Counted from the first letter of the stretch, positions 17,376 to 27,827 are shown. The stretch is DNA of 64,000 nt from Deinococcus hopiensis KR-140 (GCA_943327755.2 CALPYF020000007.1:1-64000), one strand, 5' to 3'. Made by a program: numbers and translations. Notes: a model not told the origin generated them from the letters alone.

Positions 17376-20300
17376 CCCGCCCCGTCCCGCTGACCGTGCT
17401 CCTGACTGCCAGCATGGCGGCCGCCGCAACGGCCCCCAGCCCGAACGTCACGACCGCCGGGCAGATCAGCCTCAGCACCGACCGGCTCAGCCCGCCCCTG
17501 ACCAGCGTCGGCAGCGCCCTGCTGTGGCTCAGCGGGGACCAGACGCTCACGCTGACCGTCCCCGGCACCCCCGGCACGCGCGTGCCCGTCACTGTCACCC
17601 TGACCGACCCGGCGCTCGACACCCGCGCCTACGCCGCCCGCACCCCCACGTCCCTGGACGAACGGTACGGCGCGCAGGGCGGCAGCAGCACCTACACCCT
17701 GACCGACGCAAGCGGCACCCTGATCGAGCGGCGCACCTACCAGCCGCAGGCAGGCGGCGCGAGCGGCACCTTCCTGCACGCCGCCCTGACGCCCGGCACC
17801 TACACGCTGACCGTCAGCACCGCCGGGCAGGTCAAGAACACCTTCCAGGTGAGTGCCCAGGGCGCGGCCCTCACCGCCGAGCGCGTCAACCTGACCGTGC
17901 GCGGCCAGACGTGGACGACCCTCGCCCGCGTGCAGGGCGGCGCGGCCCCGCGCACCATGACCGTGTACGACACGGACGGCCCCCGTGAACTGGAGTTGCG
18001 CGTCGTGCATCCCACCGGAGCGGTCACGGCCGTACCCAGCACCGGCGACCGCGACACGCAGACCATCACCGTGCCCGCAGGCGCGGGCGTCACCCTGCTG
18101 CAAGCCCGGCAGCCCGCCCGCGCCCAGCAGTTCTCGAACACCGTCACCCTGTCAGTCCAGGGCGACCAGCTGCACCTGACGTCCCGCCCGGCCACGCCCA
18201 CCCCGGCGCCCCGCCCGGCCGCGCCGGTTACACCTGCGCCGTCCACACCGGCCGCGGTCACGCCTCCTGCGCCGCTCCCCACCGCGCCGGCGCCGCAGCC
18301 CGCCGCACCAGCCCCCACTGAGGCGGCTCCCGTCCCCACGCCGCCAGTGCCCGCGGCCCCGCCCGTTGCCGTGCTGCCCCCCGCGCCCGAAGTTCCCGTG
18401 ACGCCCACGGCGCCCGTGACCCCACCGGCCCCCACCGCGCCGGAACCGGCCCCGGAACCGGCGGCGCAGCGGGACAGTACCGTCACCCTGCGCGTCACCA
18501 CCGACGCCCTGTCGCAGGCCGTCATCCTGAGCCACACCCCGCCGACCGGCGCGACCTTCGTGCCCGGCAGCGCCCGCAACAGCCGCGGCGAACCCGTCCC
18601 GACCCGGCAGGGAGCCAGCGGCACGCTGTACTTCACGGCCGCCGACACGAACCTCGTGTCCTACCGCGTGACCCACACCGGCCCCCTCGGGCCCCTCGCC
18701 CCGGTGAGCGTGCTGCGCCAGGTGGGTGACGCCACCGATGTCCTGACCGGCGCCGCCGATCTGGCCGACCTGACGGCCGCGCTGCCGGACGCTCCCGCTC
18801 AGGCCGCCGCCACCAGCGCCGGTCAGACCCTCCTCAGTCCCGCCAGCGGCAGCGTCGCCCTGTACGGCGCGGTGACCGTCACGGTCAGCAGCCCCGCAGG
18901 CCAGCAAGTGCCGCTGCGGGTCAACGGTGACGTGATCGGCACCGAGCGGATCGGGCGGCAGGAACGCACCGAGACGGCCACCCTGGACACCTACGTGGCC
19001 GTGCCTCTGAAACCCGGCCCGAACACCATCCAGGCTGGAGACGACACCATCACCGTCACGGCCCCCGGCGCCGCCGCGCGCGTGCAGTTCACGCCACTGG
19101 ACACCCAGGCGGACGGTCACACGCCCGTGCGTATCCAGGTGCAGGTCACGGACGACCTGGGCACGCCCGTGCCGCTGCCACAGGTGACCCTGAACGTCAC
19201 GGGCGCGCAGCCGCAGAGCCTCGACGCGAGCCCCTCGACCGGCGGGTACCAGCTGGCCCTGCGGGACGGCGCCGGCGTCCTGACCCTCACGCCCACCACG
19301 CAGCGCCGCGTCACCCTGAGCGCCCTGGGCTTCCAGGACGAACGCACCGTCGAACTGACGGGCGGCGCACCCACCCTGCTGATCGCCCAGGGGAGCGTCA
19401 CCGTCCTGCCCGGCAGCCCCCTGCAGGTGCGCGGGCAGGGCAGCGCCACCCTCGAAACGACCGTGCTGGGCGGCACGCTGCGCGCCAACGCCGACAGCCG
19501 CGGCCTTCAGGTGCCCGCCGAGGCCCGCCAGGGCGCCTACGGTGACGCCAGCGCCCCCCGCACCGAGCTGCCCGCGCGGGGCCCCCTGGCCGTCAGCTTC
19601 GAGCACCCCAACCTCAGTGCCCGCTACGCCCTGCGCGCCGCCACCGACCCGGTGTTCGGCGTGACCTACGACGTGGACGGCCTGACCGTCACCGCCCGCA
19701 CGGCCGGTGACGTGCAGTGGAACGTGACTGGCTACGCCGCCCGGCTGCCCAGCCGTCAGGCCACCCGCACCTTCCCCGGCGACGGCCTGACCTTCGACCT
19801 GGGCGGCCCGATCCAGAGCGGCACCGAGACCCTCACCGCCAGCGGCGTGGTGAACGGCGTGCGCACCGACCGCCTCCTGACGCGCGGCGTGGAGTACACG
19901 GTGGTCGACACGACCGGGGTCATCACGCTCACCCGGCCCCTGGCCGTGCTGTTCCCCGACCTGACCGGCGCGACCCTGACCGTCCGCTACGCCGGGGAGC
20001 AGACCAGCACCGAGCCCGTCTGGGGCGTCAGTGCCGGGGCGGCCTGGGGCCGGTACGCGGGGGCCGGCAGCAGCGGCGCGCGCGTGCAGGTGGGCGTGGC
20101 CCACACCCTGACCGGCACCACGTACGGCGTGCGCGCCGACGCGAGCGCGCCCGGCGTGGACGCCACCGGCCGGATCAGTCTGAGCGGGCACGACTGGCGC
20201 GCGGAAGGCCAGCTGCGCGCCGCTCAGGGTTCGCAGGGAGCGCGCCTCGCGGTGACGTACCAGACGCCCGACTACCAGGGCCCCAACAGCGGCGCGCCGG

Positions 20301-21454
20301 GCACCACCGTCGACGCCGAGGCCAGCGCCGCCCTGACCCCCGCCTTCCGGATCCAGGCCAACGCGAACGTCACGTCCGGCGGCCGCCGCGCCGTGACCGC
20401 CCTGGGCGTCTGGACGGCCACGCCCAAACTGAGTCTCGCGCTGGGCGGCGGGTACGACTTCCAGCAGGGTAAACCTGTCCTGGTCGGCCAGGTGGACTAC
20501 CTCCCGCCCTACGGCCTGCGCCTGCGGCACGAACAGGTCCTGGGCGGCGTGAGCCGTACCGTGCTCAGCGGCGGCCTGCCCCTCACGGACACGCTGGCCA
20601 TAAAAGCTGAAGACCAGGTGCTCTGGACGCCGGACGGCCCCCGCCAGCAGGGCGTGATCGGCCTCACCGGGCAGTACGGCAGCGCCCGGTACGACCTGAA
20701 CTACGAACTGCCCAGCGCGTCCGGCGAGCAGGGCCGCGTCCGCAGCAGCGTCACGGGCGACTTCCCCCTGACCGATCACGTGACGGTGGGCGCCTCGGCG
20801 GCCGTCACGGCGCTGCCCACCTTCAGTGCGAGCGTCAGCGGCGACGTGCGCTACCGCGACGCCCAGACGCTCGCCACGGTCGGTGTGGACGTCACGGCCG
20901 ACGACGCGGGCCTGACCCCCTCCCTGCGAACGACCTTCACGCACAGCAGCGGCGACTGGACGGTCAGTGAATCCGGCCAGAGCGTGTTCGGCGCGCGCAG
21001 CGGTCACCGGTACGACCTGAGCGCTGCCGTCCGGGACGCCCAGCAGGCCTGGCTCACCACCGCCAGCGTCCGCGCCGGCTCACTCGGCCCGGACGGCGGG
21101 GAATTCAAGGTGCTGAGCGAGTACACGCGCACGTTCGGCCCGGCCGACCTGCGCACCGGACTGGGCCTGAGCGCCACGCTCGGCCGCGAGACGCTCACCA
21201 CGAACGCCTACGTGGGCGGCACGTACTGGATGACTGAACGTTTCGGCGTCGGCGCGCTCTACCGCCTGCTCACCATGACGGGCGCCGCGCCCGCGCAGGG
21301 CCTGGGCATCGAGGCGACCGGCGTGCTCGCCCCCGGGTTCGCCGTGAGCGCCGGGTACAACTTTACGTCGTACACGGCCCTTCAGTGGAACGAGGCCCGC
21401 CGCGGGTTCTACATTCGGGCGGACGCGCTGCTCGGCGGAGCCGCGCGGAAATGA
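17372..21454 (+). CDS. Large envelope protein with Pro/Ala linker and C-terminal outer-membrane beta-barrel
   Basis: This 1360-aa protein has a signal at about 1-20 and beta-rich N-terminal domains. A Pro/Ala/Thr linker at about 270-370 could span a periplasm or wall. A second set of beta domains follows, including a conserved-repeat unit near 373-450. The last about 500 residues alternate hydrophobic and polar residues with many Gly/Tyr/Leu strands and end in YIRADALLGGAARK, as expected of an outer-membrane barrel. Deinococcus has an outer membrane, so surface anchoring of the neighbouring repeat proteins is a plausible role. The barrel call rests on residue pattern only. Confidence 0.65.
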   Translation: MTRPVPLTVLLTASMAAAATAPSPNVTTAGQISLSTDRLSPPLTSVGSALLWLSGDQTLTLTVPGTPGTRVPVTVTLTDPALDTRAYAARTPTSLDERYGAQGGSSTYTLTDASGTLIERRTYQPQAGGASGTFLHAALTPGTYTLTVSTAGQVKNTFQVSAQGAALTAERVNLTVRGQTWTTLARVQGGAAPRTMTVYDTDGPRELELRVVHPTGAVTAVPSTGDRDTQTITVPAGAGVTLLQARQPARAQQFSNTVTLSVQGDQLHLTSRPATPTPAPRPAAPVTPAPSTPAAVTPPAPLPTAPAPQPAAPAPTEAAPVPTPPVPAAPPVAVLPPAPEVPVTPTAPVTPPAPTAPEPAPEPAAQRDSTVTLRVTTDALSQAVILSHTPPTGATFVPGSARNSRGEPVPTRQGASGTLYFTAADTNLVSYRVTHTGPLGPLAPVSVLRQVGDATDVLTGAADLADLTAALPDAPAQAAATSAGQTLLSPASGSVALYGAVTVTVSSPAGQQVPLRVNGDVIGTERIGRQERTETATLDTYVAVPLKPGPNTIQAGDDTITVTAPGAAARVQFTPLDTQADGHTPVRIQVQVTDDLGTPVPLPQVTLNVTGAQPQSLDASPSTGGYQLALRDGAGVLTLTPTTQRRVTLSALGFQDERTVELTGGAPTLLIAQGSVTVLPGSPLQVRGQGSATLETTVLGGTLRANADSRGLQVPAEARQGAYGDASAPRTELPARGPLAVSFEHPNLSARYALRAATDPVFGVTYDVDGLTVTARTAGDVQWNVTGYAARLPSRQATRTFPGDGLTFDLGGPIQSGTETLTASGVVNGVRTDRLLTRGVEYTVVDTTGVITLTRPLAVLFPDLTGATLTVRYAGEQTSTEPVWGVSAGAAWGRYAGAGSSGARVQVGVAHTLTGTTYGVRADASAPGVDATGRISLSGHDWRAEGQLRAAQGSQGARLAVTYQTPDYQGPNSGAPGTTVDAEASAALTPAFRIQANANVTSGGRRAVTALGVWTATPKLSLALGGGYDFQQGKPVLVGQVDYLPPYGLRLRHEQVLGGVSRTVLSGGLPLTDTLAIKAEDQVLWTPDGPRQQGVIGLTGQYGSARYDLNYELPSASGEQGRVRSSVTGDFPLTDHVTVGASAAVTALPTFSASVSGDVRYRDAQTLATVGVDVTADDAGLTPSLRTTFTHSSGDWTVSESGQSVFGARSGHRYDLSAAVRDAQQAWLTTASVRAGSLGPDGGEFKVLSEYTRTFGPADLRTGLGLSATLGRETLTTNAYVGGTYWMTERFGVGALYRLLTMTGAAPAQGLGIEATGVLAPGFAVSAGYNFTSYTALQWNEARRGFYIRADALLGGAARK

Positions 21455-21480
21455 AACCCCCATCCCCCCACAGGAGCCGC

Positions 21481-24400
21481 ATGAACATCCAGTCCCACGT
21501 CCTGCGCGCCCTGGCCCTGTTGGGCCTGGGCGCCACCACCGCACACGCGGAAGTGGCCATCACCAACCGCTTCACGCCGTCCACGATCGTGGTGGGCGGC
21601 ACCGTGCAGTACGCCTTCACCGTCAACAGCACCGAGGTCACCCCGCTCCTCAACGCCGGCCTGACCCACACGGTCAGTGGCGTGGCCGCCCTGAACGCCG
21701 CGTCCGCCACGACCACCTGCGGCGGCGCCGTGACCGTCAGCGGCAGCACCCTGACCTGGAGTGGCGGGACGGTACCCGCCGCGCCTCCCAGCGGCAGCAG
21801 CGTCTGCACCGTCACGGTCAGCGGGACCGCGAACGCCACGCCCAGCACCTACACCACCACCGTCGCCGCCAACACCTTCACGAACACGCTCGGCGTCAGC
21901 AACCGCTTCGCGGCCAGCGCCAGCTTCAACTCCACGCCGCTGACCCTCCCCACCGTGGAAGGGAAGGCCGTGGATCCCCGCGTCGCCTACCGGTATTTCG
22001 GCGCGGCCTACATCTACGGCCTCCCGAACGCCACCGGCGGCGCCCTGATCACCAACCCCAACGCGGCGCCCCTGACCGTCGCCAGCGGCACCCTGAACGT
22101 CAGTCCGAACTTCAGCGGTACCCCGGCGCTGCAGGGCAGCGGCTGTAGCGGCACACTGGGCACCCCCAGCATCGGCGCGTACACGTCCGTGAGCGTCAGC
22201 AACCTCACCATCCCCGCCAACGGCTCGTGCATGGTCGTGTTCCCCGTCAAAACCACGTCCCGGATTCACTACCAGGCGTACCAGGACAACTTCATCAGCC
22301 CGAGCAACATGGACGGCGTCCGGCCCAACCTGTTGCTGACCAGCGTCCTCGAAGACACGTCCATGAACGGCAAGACCGTCGACCGCAATACCAGCACCTA
22401 CGGCCGCGTGCCGATCGGCTTCGCGAAAACCATCAACAACGTCGGGAACCTGACCGTCAGCGGCGGGAAGGACAACCGCCTGACGCTCAGCCTGATCGTG
22501 AAGAACAACACCGCTGAAGTGCGGCGCTTCAGTTACCTCGACCCGCTCATCCCTGCCGGGGATTACACCGGCAGCAGCGTCGTCAGCGTCGCCGAAACCC
22601 GCGATCAGGAGAACACCAACGACTACACGTCCGGTTCGCCCGTGGCCCGCGCAGCGCCCGTGTGCAGCACGGCCGGGATCACGCTCGACCCCACCGCGAA
22701 AACCGTGCAGTACACCGACGTGGCCGTGCCGCCCGCCAGCGTCTGCCGGTTCGACGTGGCCTTTACCCTGCCAAAGGGGTCGTACAGCGGAACGGCGTAC
22801 TACGACATGCGCAACAACCAGGTCAGCACGGACTTCCTGCCGACCAACAACGACACGGGCACCGCCACGCTCGCGGCCCTGAACGTCCAGACGGCCGGGA
22901 ACCTCACCCTGACCGGCAGCACTGGGTACTACCTCAACGAGGTGTACATCAAGGCCACCGTCACCAACCCCAGCGCCACCGACATGACGGGCATGGACTT
23001 CGACCTGCCATGGGGCTCATTCCTGCCGTTCACCTTCAACCCGGCCCGCTCGTACAGCACCTGCGGCGGCACCCTCAGCGCGCTGCCCGGCGGGAAAGGC
23101 GGATCGCTGCGCGGCGGCACGGTGCCCAGCGACGGCGAGTGCAAGGTGGTCGTGGCGATCACCCCGGGGAGTGTCACGGGCGAGGCCAGCACCAACGTGA
23201 CCATCTTCGCCCCGAACGGGTTCACGACGACCAGCGGGCACCGCGTGAACAGCGTCTCCGGCAGCACCCTGATCAACCTGTACGGCAACACGCTCTTCGT
23301 GACCGCCGCGGCGCCCAAGGTCGCCACCGGCGCGCGCACGGCCCGCACCATCTCCATCACGAACTACGCCGCGCAGCCGATCCTCAGCCGCCGCGTCAGC
23401 CTGTCCATCGCGCCGCAGGAGGCATTCGTACCGCGCGACATCGACGTGTCTTGCGTGGCCAATCCGAGTGACGCGCCGACGCGCTACAGCATTCCGTACA
23501 CTGCCGCGACCATCAGCGGCCGCACCATGACCGTCACCCTGCGCGACATTCCCGGCCTCCCCCTTGACCAGACCCGCCGCGCCGACGAGCAGCTCGGTTA
23601 CCTCCTGTACCCGACGCGGTGCGAGGTGTCGGTCGGCGTGCAGGGCGCCAGCGCCGGAACGTTCAGCAACAGCGTGACCATGGAGGACCTGGCCAACTAC
23701 TACGGGCCCACGCCGCCCGCCGTTCTGACCCGTTCAGGCACCGCCAGCTACGTGGAAAGCCCGACGTACACCATCAACAAGACCTTCAGTCCGCAGACGG
23801 TGTACGCCGGGCAGACCACCAACCTCCAGGTGACCGCGCCCACCCCGACGAGCACCGCCTACAGCGGCACGAATACCCGCTTCCGCGTCGTGGACGTCCT
23901 GCCCGCCGGCATGCAGGTCGATACGCAGGGCTTCACGCAGTACGGGTGGCGGCAACTGCCGGACGGCAGCTGGGTCTACCTGTACGGGTACCCGTACGTC
24001 ACCACGACCCTTGACCCGACGTGTGACGCGGCGCGCAGCTGCACGGGCACCGGCGTGATCGTCAGCCCCGACGCCAAGTCCCTGACGTACTACACCGGGG
24101 AAGGCGCGTACGTCCCGGACGTGCCGGTTCTCGTGACGACGTTCGGCGACCTGATCAACACCATTCCCACGGCGCAGACGTCCACGGTGGACGGCAGCAG
24201 CGCGAGCATCGTGGCGGACACCAGCGCGAGCGTCAAGGTGCTGCCCAGCATCGTCGCCCGCGCGTTCTACGGCCCCAACCGCATCCAGAGTGGCCAGACC
24301 ACCAACCTGAGCATGCTGGTCGTCAACGCCAACCCCGTGCGGGACACCGTCCGCGTGCGCATCCCCCTCCCGGCGGACATCACGCCGACCGGCGCGGCCA

Positions 24401-25524
24401 TCACCGGCTGCCCCGGCACGCTCACGCAGGCCTTCACGACCAGCCCCCGCGAGCTCGTGGGGACCGGCGTGACGCTCGACCCGAACGAGCAGTGCACGCT
24501 GCAGATCCCGGTCACGGCCCGCACCGGCCGCAGCGCCTCGACCCTGACGACGACCGTCCCTGCCGGGTACGTGACGGCCCCGGCCAGCAACACTGGCAAC
24601 CAGGTGCAGACCTCGGCGCTGCTGAGCGTGGATCCGGCGCCGCTGTGCGTCGCGCGCGGCGCGACCCAGGTGACGCCCCAGCAGCTGCAACTCACCTCCC
24701 CGGGCACCGGGCAGATCACCATCCAGTACGTCAACAACGGCGGAGACAACCTGGGGGCGTCGGACCTGACGTGGGCGGGCAGCCTGCCCAGCGGCTACAC
24801 CCTCGCCTACGCCTTCGACGGCGCGACGGCGCAGACCACCCTCCAGAACGCCTGGGCCACCCGCGTGAGCCAGCGCGGCCAGCTGGCCGCGGGGGACACC
24901 ACCACCCTGACGGTCCGGTACACCTCGGCGAGCGGGAAGGCGCGGGGCGACACGCAGAGCGGCACGGTCAGCGCCACCGTGAGCAGCGGCGCGTGCAGCG
25001 TGGCAGACACGCAGACCCTGACCACCATCCGCGCGCAGGGCAACATCGAGAAGTACCAGGCGACGTGCGAACTGAACGTGGACGGCTCGATCAGGTGCAG
25101 CCCGGCCACGACCTCCACGCTGGACGTGACGCCCTGCACGATCATGAAATACACCCTGATTGCCTCGAACAGCGGTGACGCGCCCCTGCTGCAGGCCCGC
25201 CTGCGCGAGCCCCTGCCTAGCAACGTGACCTTCCTGGGCGTGGTGGGCGGCGCGGACGGCAACCTGAACGTGATGTACAGCACCGACGGCGCGACCTGGA
25301 CGGCCGCGCCCCCCACCGGCCCCGCAGCCGTCATCTTCATCGCGGCCGACTCGAACCAGGACGGCGCGATCACCACGGCGGACAACCTGCCGGCCTTCCG
25401 GACGCTCGACGCGGTCGTGTATGCCCGCGTCAAAGGCACCGACTGCGTGCCCATGCAGCTGCCGGTGCGGGAGCAGCCCCAGAACCTGAACAGCATAGTG
25501 CAGGCCGCGCCGCAGCGCAGCTGA
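21481..25524 (+). CDS. Giant secreted adhesin-like protein with DUF11/DUF7933-type repeats
   Basis: This 1347-aa protein has a signal at about 1-23 (TTAHAE) and many beta-sandwich repeats. The repeat grammar is FTPSTIVVGGTVQYAFTV ... TTTCGGAV ... GSSVCTVTVSG ... TYTTTVAANTF, with paired Cys that may make intra-domain disulfides. It also contains NKTFSPQTVYAGQTTNL and closes with a DUF11-like unit near 1235-1340. The final gene of the cluster, it probably forms a surface fibre or layer component. The start has AGGAG 6-7 nt upstream. No catalytic motif is seen. Confidence 0.8.
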   Translation: MNIQSHVLRALALLGLGATTAHAEVAITNRFTPSTIVVGGTVQYAFTVNSTEVTPLLNAGLTHTVSGVAALNAASATTTCGGAVTVSGSTLTWSGGTVPAAPPSGSSVCTVTVSGTANATPSTYTTTVAANTFTNTLGVSNRFAASASFNSTPLTLPTVEGKAVDPRVAYRYFGAAYIYGLPNATGGALITNPNAAPLTVASGTLNVSPNFSGTPALQGSGCSGTLGTPSIGAYTSVSVSNLTIPANGSCMVVFPVKTTSRIHYQAYQDNFISPSNMDGVRPNLLLTSVLEDTSMNGKTVDRNTSTYGRVPIGFAKTINNVGNLTVSGGKDNRLTLSLIVKNNTAEVRRFSYLDPLIPAGDYTGSSVVSVAETRDQENTNDYTSGSPVARAAPVCSTAGITLDPTAKTVQYTDVAVPPASVCRFDVAFTLPKGSYSGTAYYDMRNNQVSTDFLPTNNDTGTATLAALNVQTAGNLTLTGSTGYYLNEVYIKATVTNPSATDMTGMDFDLPWGSFLPFTFNPARSYSTCGGTLSALPGGKGGSLRGGTVPSDGECKVVVAITPGSVTGEASTNVTIFAPNGFTTTSGHRVNSVSGSTLINLYGNTLFVTAAAPKVATGARTARTISITNYAAQPILSRRVSLSIAPQEAFVPRDIDVSCVANPSDAPTRYSIPYTAATISGRTMTVTLRDIPGLPLDQTRRADEQLGYLLYPTRCEVSVGVQGASAGTFSNSVTMEDLANYYGPTPPAVLTRSGTASYVESPTYTINKTFSPQTVYAGQTTNLQVTAPTPTSTAYSGTNTRFRVVDVLPAGMQVDTQGFTQYGWRQLPDGSWVYLYGYPYVTTTLDPTCDAARSCTGTGVIVSPDAKSLTYYTGEGAYVPDVPVLVTTFGDLINTIPTAQTSTVDGSSASIVADTSASVKVLPSIVARAFYGPNRIQSGQTTNLSMLVVNANPVRDTVRVRIPLPADITPTGAAITGCPGTLTQAFTTSPRELVGTGVTLDPNEQCTLQIPVTARTGRSASTLTTTVPAGYVTAPASNTGNQVQTSALLSVDPAPLCVARGATQVTPQQLQLTSPGTGQITIQYVNNGGDNLGASDLTWAGSLPSGYTLAYAFDGATAQTTLQNAWATRVSQRGQLAAGDTTTLTVRYTSASGKARGDTQSGTVSATVSSGACSVADTQTLTTIRAQGNIEKYQATCELNVDGSIRCSPATTSTLDVTPCTIMKYTLIASNSGDAPLLQARLREPLPSNVTFLGVVGGADGNLNVMYSTDGATWTAAPPTGPAAVIFIAADSNQDGAITTADNLPAFRTLDAVVYARVKGTDCVPMQLPVREQPQNLNSIVQAAPQRS

Positions 25525-25553
25525 GCCCAGACCGTCACGCTGCGCCCCCTCGC

Positions 25554-25578
25554 CCGCCGCCGGACTTCCCGGCGGCGG
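25554..25578 (+). terminator. GC hairpin after the envelope cluster
   Basis: A perfect 10-bp stem CCGCCGCCGG / CCGGCGGCGG has a 5-nt loop, 30 nt after the giant gene. A T-run is missing, so termination is likely but unproven. Confidence 0.5.
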
Positions 25579-25736
25579 CTGCGTTGCCCAGCAGCGCCCA
25601 CCGCAGGCCGACAGTCCAAACGTGTTTCATAAACTTTTGTGGTCGGCGGCTCATACTGACCGTGCGGTACGGCGCCCACACGCCGGACAGAGCACCTGCA
25701 TCCCCTCACGATCCTTCCCACAAAGGAGCACAACTC

Positions 25737-27515
25737 ATGTCCATTCACGAACCAGGCCCAGGCGCGGGGCAGTCACTCCGCATCATGCTGCTGTGCAGCG
25801 CATTCAATGGTCTGACCCAGAGAGTCTGGCTGGACCTGCGCGAGCAGGGCCATCACGTCACCGTTCAGCTGGCCCTCGGTGAGGCCGTCATCCGTGAGGC
25901 CGCCCACGCCTTCACCCCGGACCTGATCCTGTGCCCCTTCCTGAAAGAGCGGGTTCCGCAGGACGTCTACGAGCACTTCAAGACCATCATCATCCACCCT
26001 GGGCGCACCGGTGACCGCGGCCCGAGCAGCCTGGACTGGACGATCCTCCAGGGCGACGAGGAATGGGGCGTGACGGCGCTTGAAGCCAGTGAAGTCATGG
26101 ACGGCGGCGATATCTGGCACACGGCGCTGTATGAGCGGGACACGACCATGCGTAAGGGCGTCCTATACAACAATGCCTCGGCAGACGCCGCCCTGGCGTG
26201 CGTGCAGGCCGTCGTGGCGCACTTCCCGGCGTACCGGGCCGGCACGTGGCGGCCCACGCCCCTGGATGAGGGGGATCCCAGCGTGCTGGGCCGGGAGCGT
26301 CCCAGCATGCCGCGCCAGGCGCGCGCCGTGGACCTGACCGCGGACAGTGCGGAGCAGGCCCTCCTGAAGATCCTGGCCTCGGACGGCGTTCCGGGGGCGC
26401 CGGTGCGGTTCACGAACGTCCCGGGCACGTACCGCGCCTACGACGCGCACCTGGAGAGTGCGGGGCCGCGCCTCGCGCCGGGCGACGTCGGTGCGTGGCG
26501 GGAGGACGCCGTCCTGGTCGGAACGGCCAGCGGCAACCTCTGGATCGGGCATCTGAAGGCCTCCGGCAGCGTGAAGCTGCCCGCAACGCAGGTGCTGGGC
26601 GAGCACCTGAGCCGGGAGCAGGAGTGGCCGCTGGCGCCGCAGGACGAACCGGACGGCCTGACGTACCAGCCGGTCACGTACCGCCGCAGCGGCCGGGTCG
26701 GGACGCTGGCGTGGACGCTGTACAACGGCGCGATGAGCACGGCGCAGCTGCGCCGCTTGCAGGCTGCGGTGGCGCACGCGGCGGCTGATGATACGGACGT
26801 CCTGGTGGTGATGGGCGGGCCGGACGCGTTCAGTAACGGCATTCACCTGAACGTGATCGAGGCGTCGGCCACTCCGGCCCGTGAGGCGTGGGAGAACATC
26901 AACGCGATCAACGATGTGATCTATGACCTGCTGAACATGCCTGAGAAGCTGATCATCACGGCGTTCGGCGGCAACGCCGGGGCGGGGGGCGTCATTCTGG
27001 GCCTGGCCGGGGACATTGTGCTGGCGCGCGCCGGAACGGTCTTCAATCCGCACTACCGCAGCATGGGACTGTACGGCAGTGAATTCTGGACGCGGCTGCT
27101 CCCGAGCCGGGTCGGGCCGGGCCGGGCGCGCGAACTGACCGACGCCTGCTTACCGGTCAGCGCGCAGATGGCCCGCCGGATCGGGCTGGTGGATGAGGTG
27201 TTGCCCCGGTCCTGGGGGACGTTCGTGGCGCACGTGCAGGGCTGGGCGGAGCATTTCGCCCGGCTGGAGCAGCTGGCGGCGCAACTGGCCCTGAAAGCGG
27301 AGCGCCGCGCGCAGCTGGACGCGGTCAAGCCGTTGGCCGCGCACCGGGCAGAGGAACTGGCCCAGATGAGCGGGAACATGTTCGGGGATGACAGTGGGTT
27401 TGCGCTGGCCCGGCGTCACTTCGTGCATAAGGTGAAACCGACGCGGACGCCTGGCAATGTGGCCATTCACCGGCTGGCGCCGGAAGACGCGGATCTCGGC
27501 GTGGCGGCGGACTGA
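25737..27515 (+). CDS. hoxX: HoxX-like protein (formyltransferase fused to enoyl-CoA hydratase/isomerase domain)
   Basis: This 592-aa two-domain protein matches HoxX. The N-terminal formyltransferase half contains IIIHPGRTGDRGPSSLDW and EVMDGGDIW. The C-terminal crotonase half contains GNAGAGGVILGLAGD and PHYRSMGLYGSE. In aerobic [NiFe]-hydrogenase maturation HoxX takes the formyl group of formyl-tetrahydrofolate via formyl-CoA to release CO for the active-site iron. No hydrogenase or hyp gene is visible in this window, so either these lie elsewhere or this copy has another use. The ATG at 25737 has AAAGGAG upstream. Confidence 0.85.
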   Translation: MSIHEPGPGAGQSLRIMLLCSAFNGLTQRVWLDLREQGHHVTVQLALGEAVIREAAHAFTPDLILCPFLKERVPQDVYEHFKTIIIHPGRTGDRGPSSLDWTILQGDEEWGVTALEASEVMDGGDIWHTALYERDTTMRKGVLYNNASADAALACVQAVVAHFPAYRAGTWRPTPLDEGDPSVLGRERPSMPRQARAVDLTADSAEQALLKILASDGVPGAPVRFTNVPGTYRAYDAHLESAGPRLAPGDVGAWREDAVLVGTASGNLWIGHLKASGSVKLPATQVLGEHLSREQEWPLAPQDEPDGLTYQPVTYRRSGRVGTLAWTLYNGAMSTAQLRRLQAAVAHAAADDTDVLVVMGGPDAFSNGIHLNVIEASATPAREAWENINAINDVIYDLLNMPEKLIITAFGGNAGAGGVILGLAGDIVLARAGTVFNPHYRSMGLYGSEFWTRLLPSRVGPGRARELTDACLPVSAQMARRIGLVDEVLPRSWGTFVAHVQGWAEHFARLEQLAAQLALKAERRAQLDAVKPLAAHRAEELAQMSGNMFGDDSGFALARRHFVHKVKPTRTPGNVAIHRLAPEDADLGVAAD

Positions 27516-27811
27516 TGACCGGCGCGCAGCGGGACGTGCAGCGGGACGTGCAGGTGACGCGGGTGATCGAGGCGCGGGCGGTGGCGCCGGACGCGCCCGT
27601 GGACGGGGCGACGCGGCAGGCGGTGCTGAGGTGCGCGCCGTTTGAGGGTGTGGAGGCGCGGTTGGCGGCGCGGGCGCAGCTGGGGATGCCGGCGCTGCGG
27701 CGGGCGCTGCGGGCCCTGCAGGAGGAGGGCCTGGCGTGGTGGGAGCCGTGCAGTGGCCGGGTCATGGTCGACGTGCCGAGGAGGGGAGAGGACTCCGGAG
27801 GGAGCGCCTGA
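27515..27811 (+). CDS. Small protein coupled to hoxX, possible winged-helix
   Basis: This 98-aa protein starts at an ATG that shares one base with the hoxX stop (TGATG), so it is translationally coupled. The middle (ARAQLGMPALRRALRALQEEGLAWW) has the spacing of a helix-turn-helix followed by a wing, as in GntR-like N-termini, but there is no effector domain. I do not recognise the family. A short regulator of hoxX is possible. Confidence 0.5.
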   Translation: MTGAQRDVQRDVQVTRVIEARAVAPDAPVDGATRQAVLRCAPFEGVEARLAARAQLGMPALRRALRALQEEGLAWWEPCSGRVMVDVPRRGEDSGGSA

Positions 27812-27827
27812 CCTCTCGGCGTACCGG

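Noticed and set aside
18152..21007. 951-aa minus-strand ORF
   Set aside because: Antisense artefact of the high-GC barrel gene; composition is low-complexity.
15570..25524. Phage tail-fibre cluster
   Set aside because: Signal peptides and DUF11 repeats, with no baseplate, capsid or lysis genes; better explained as surface proteins.
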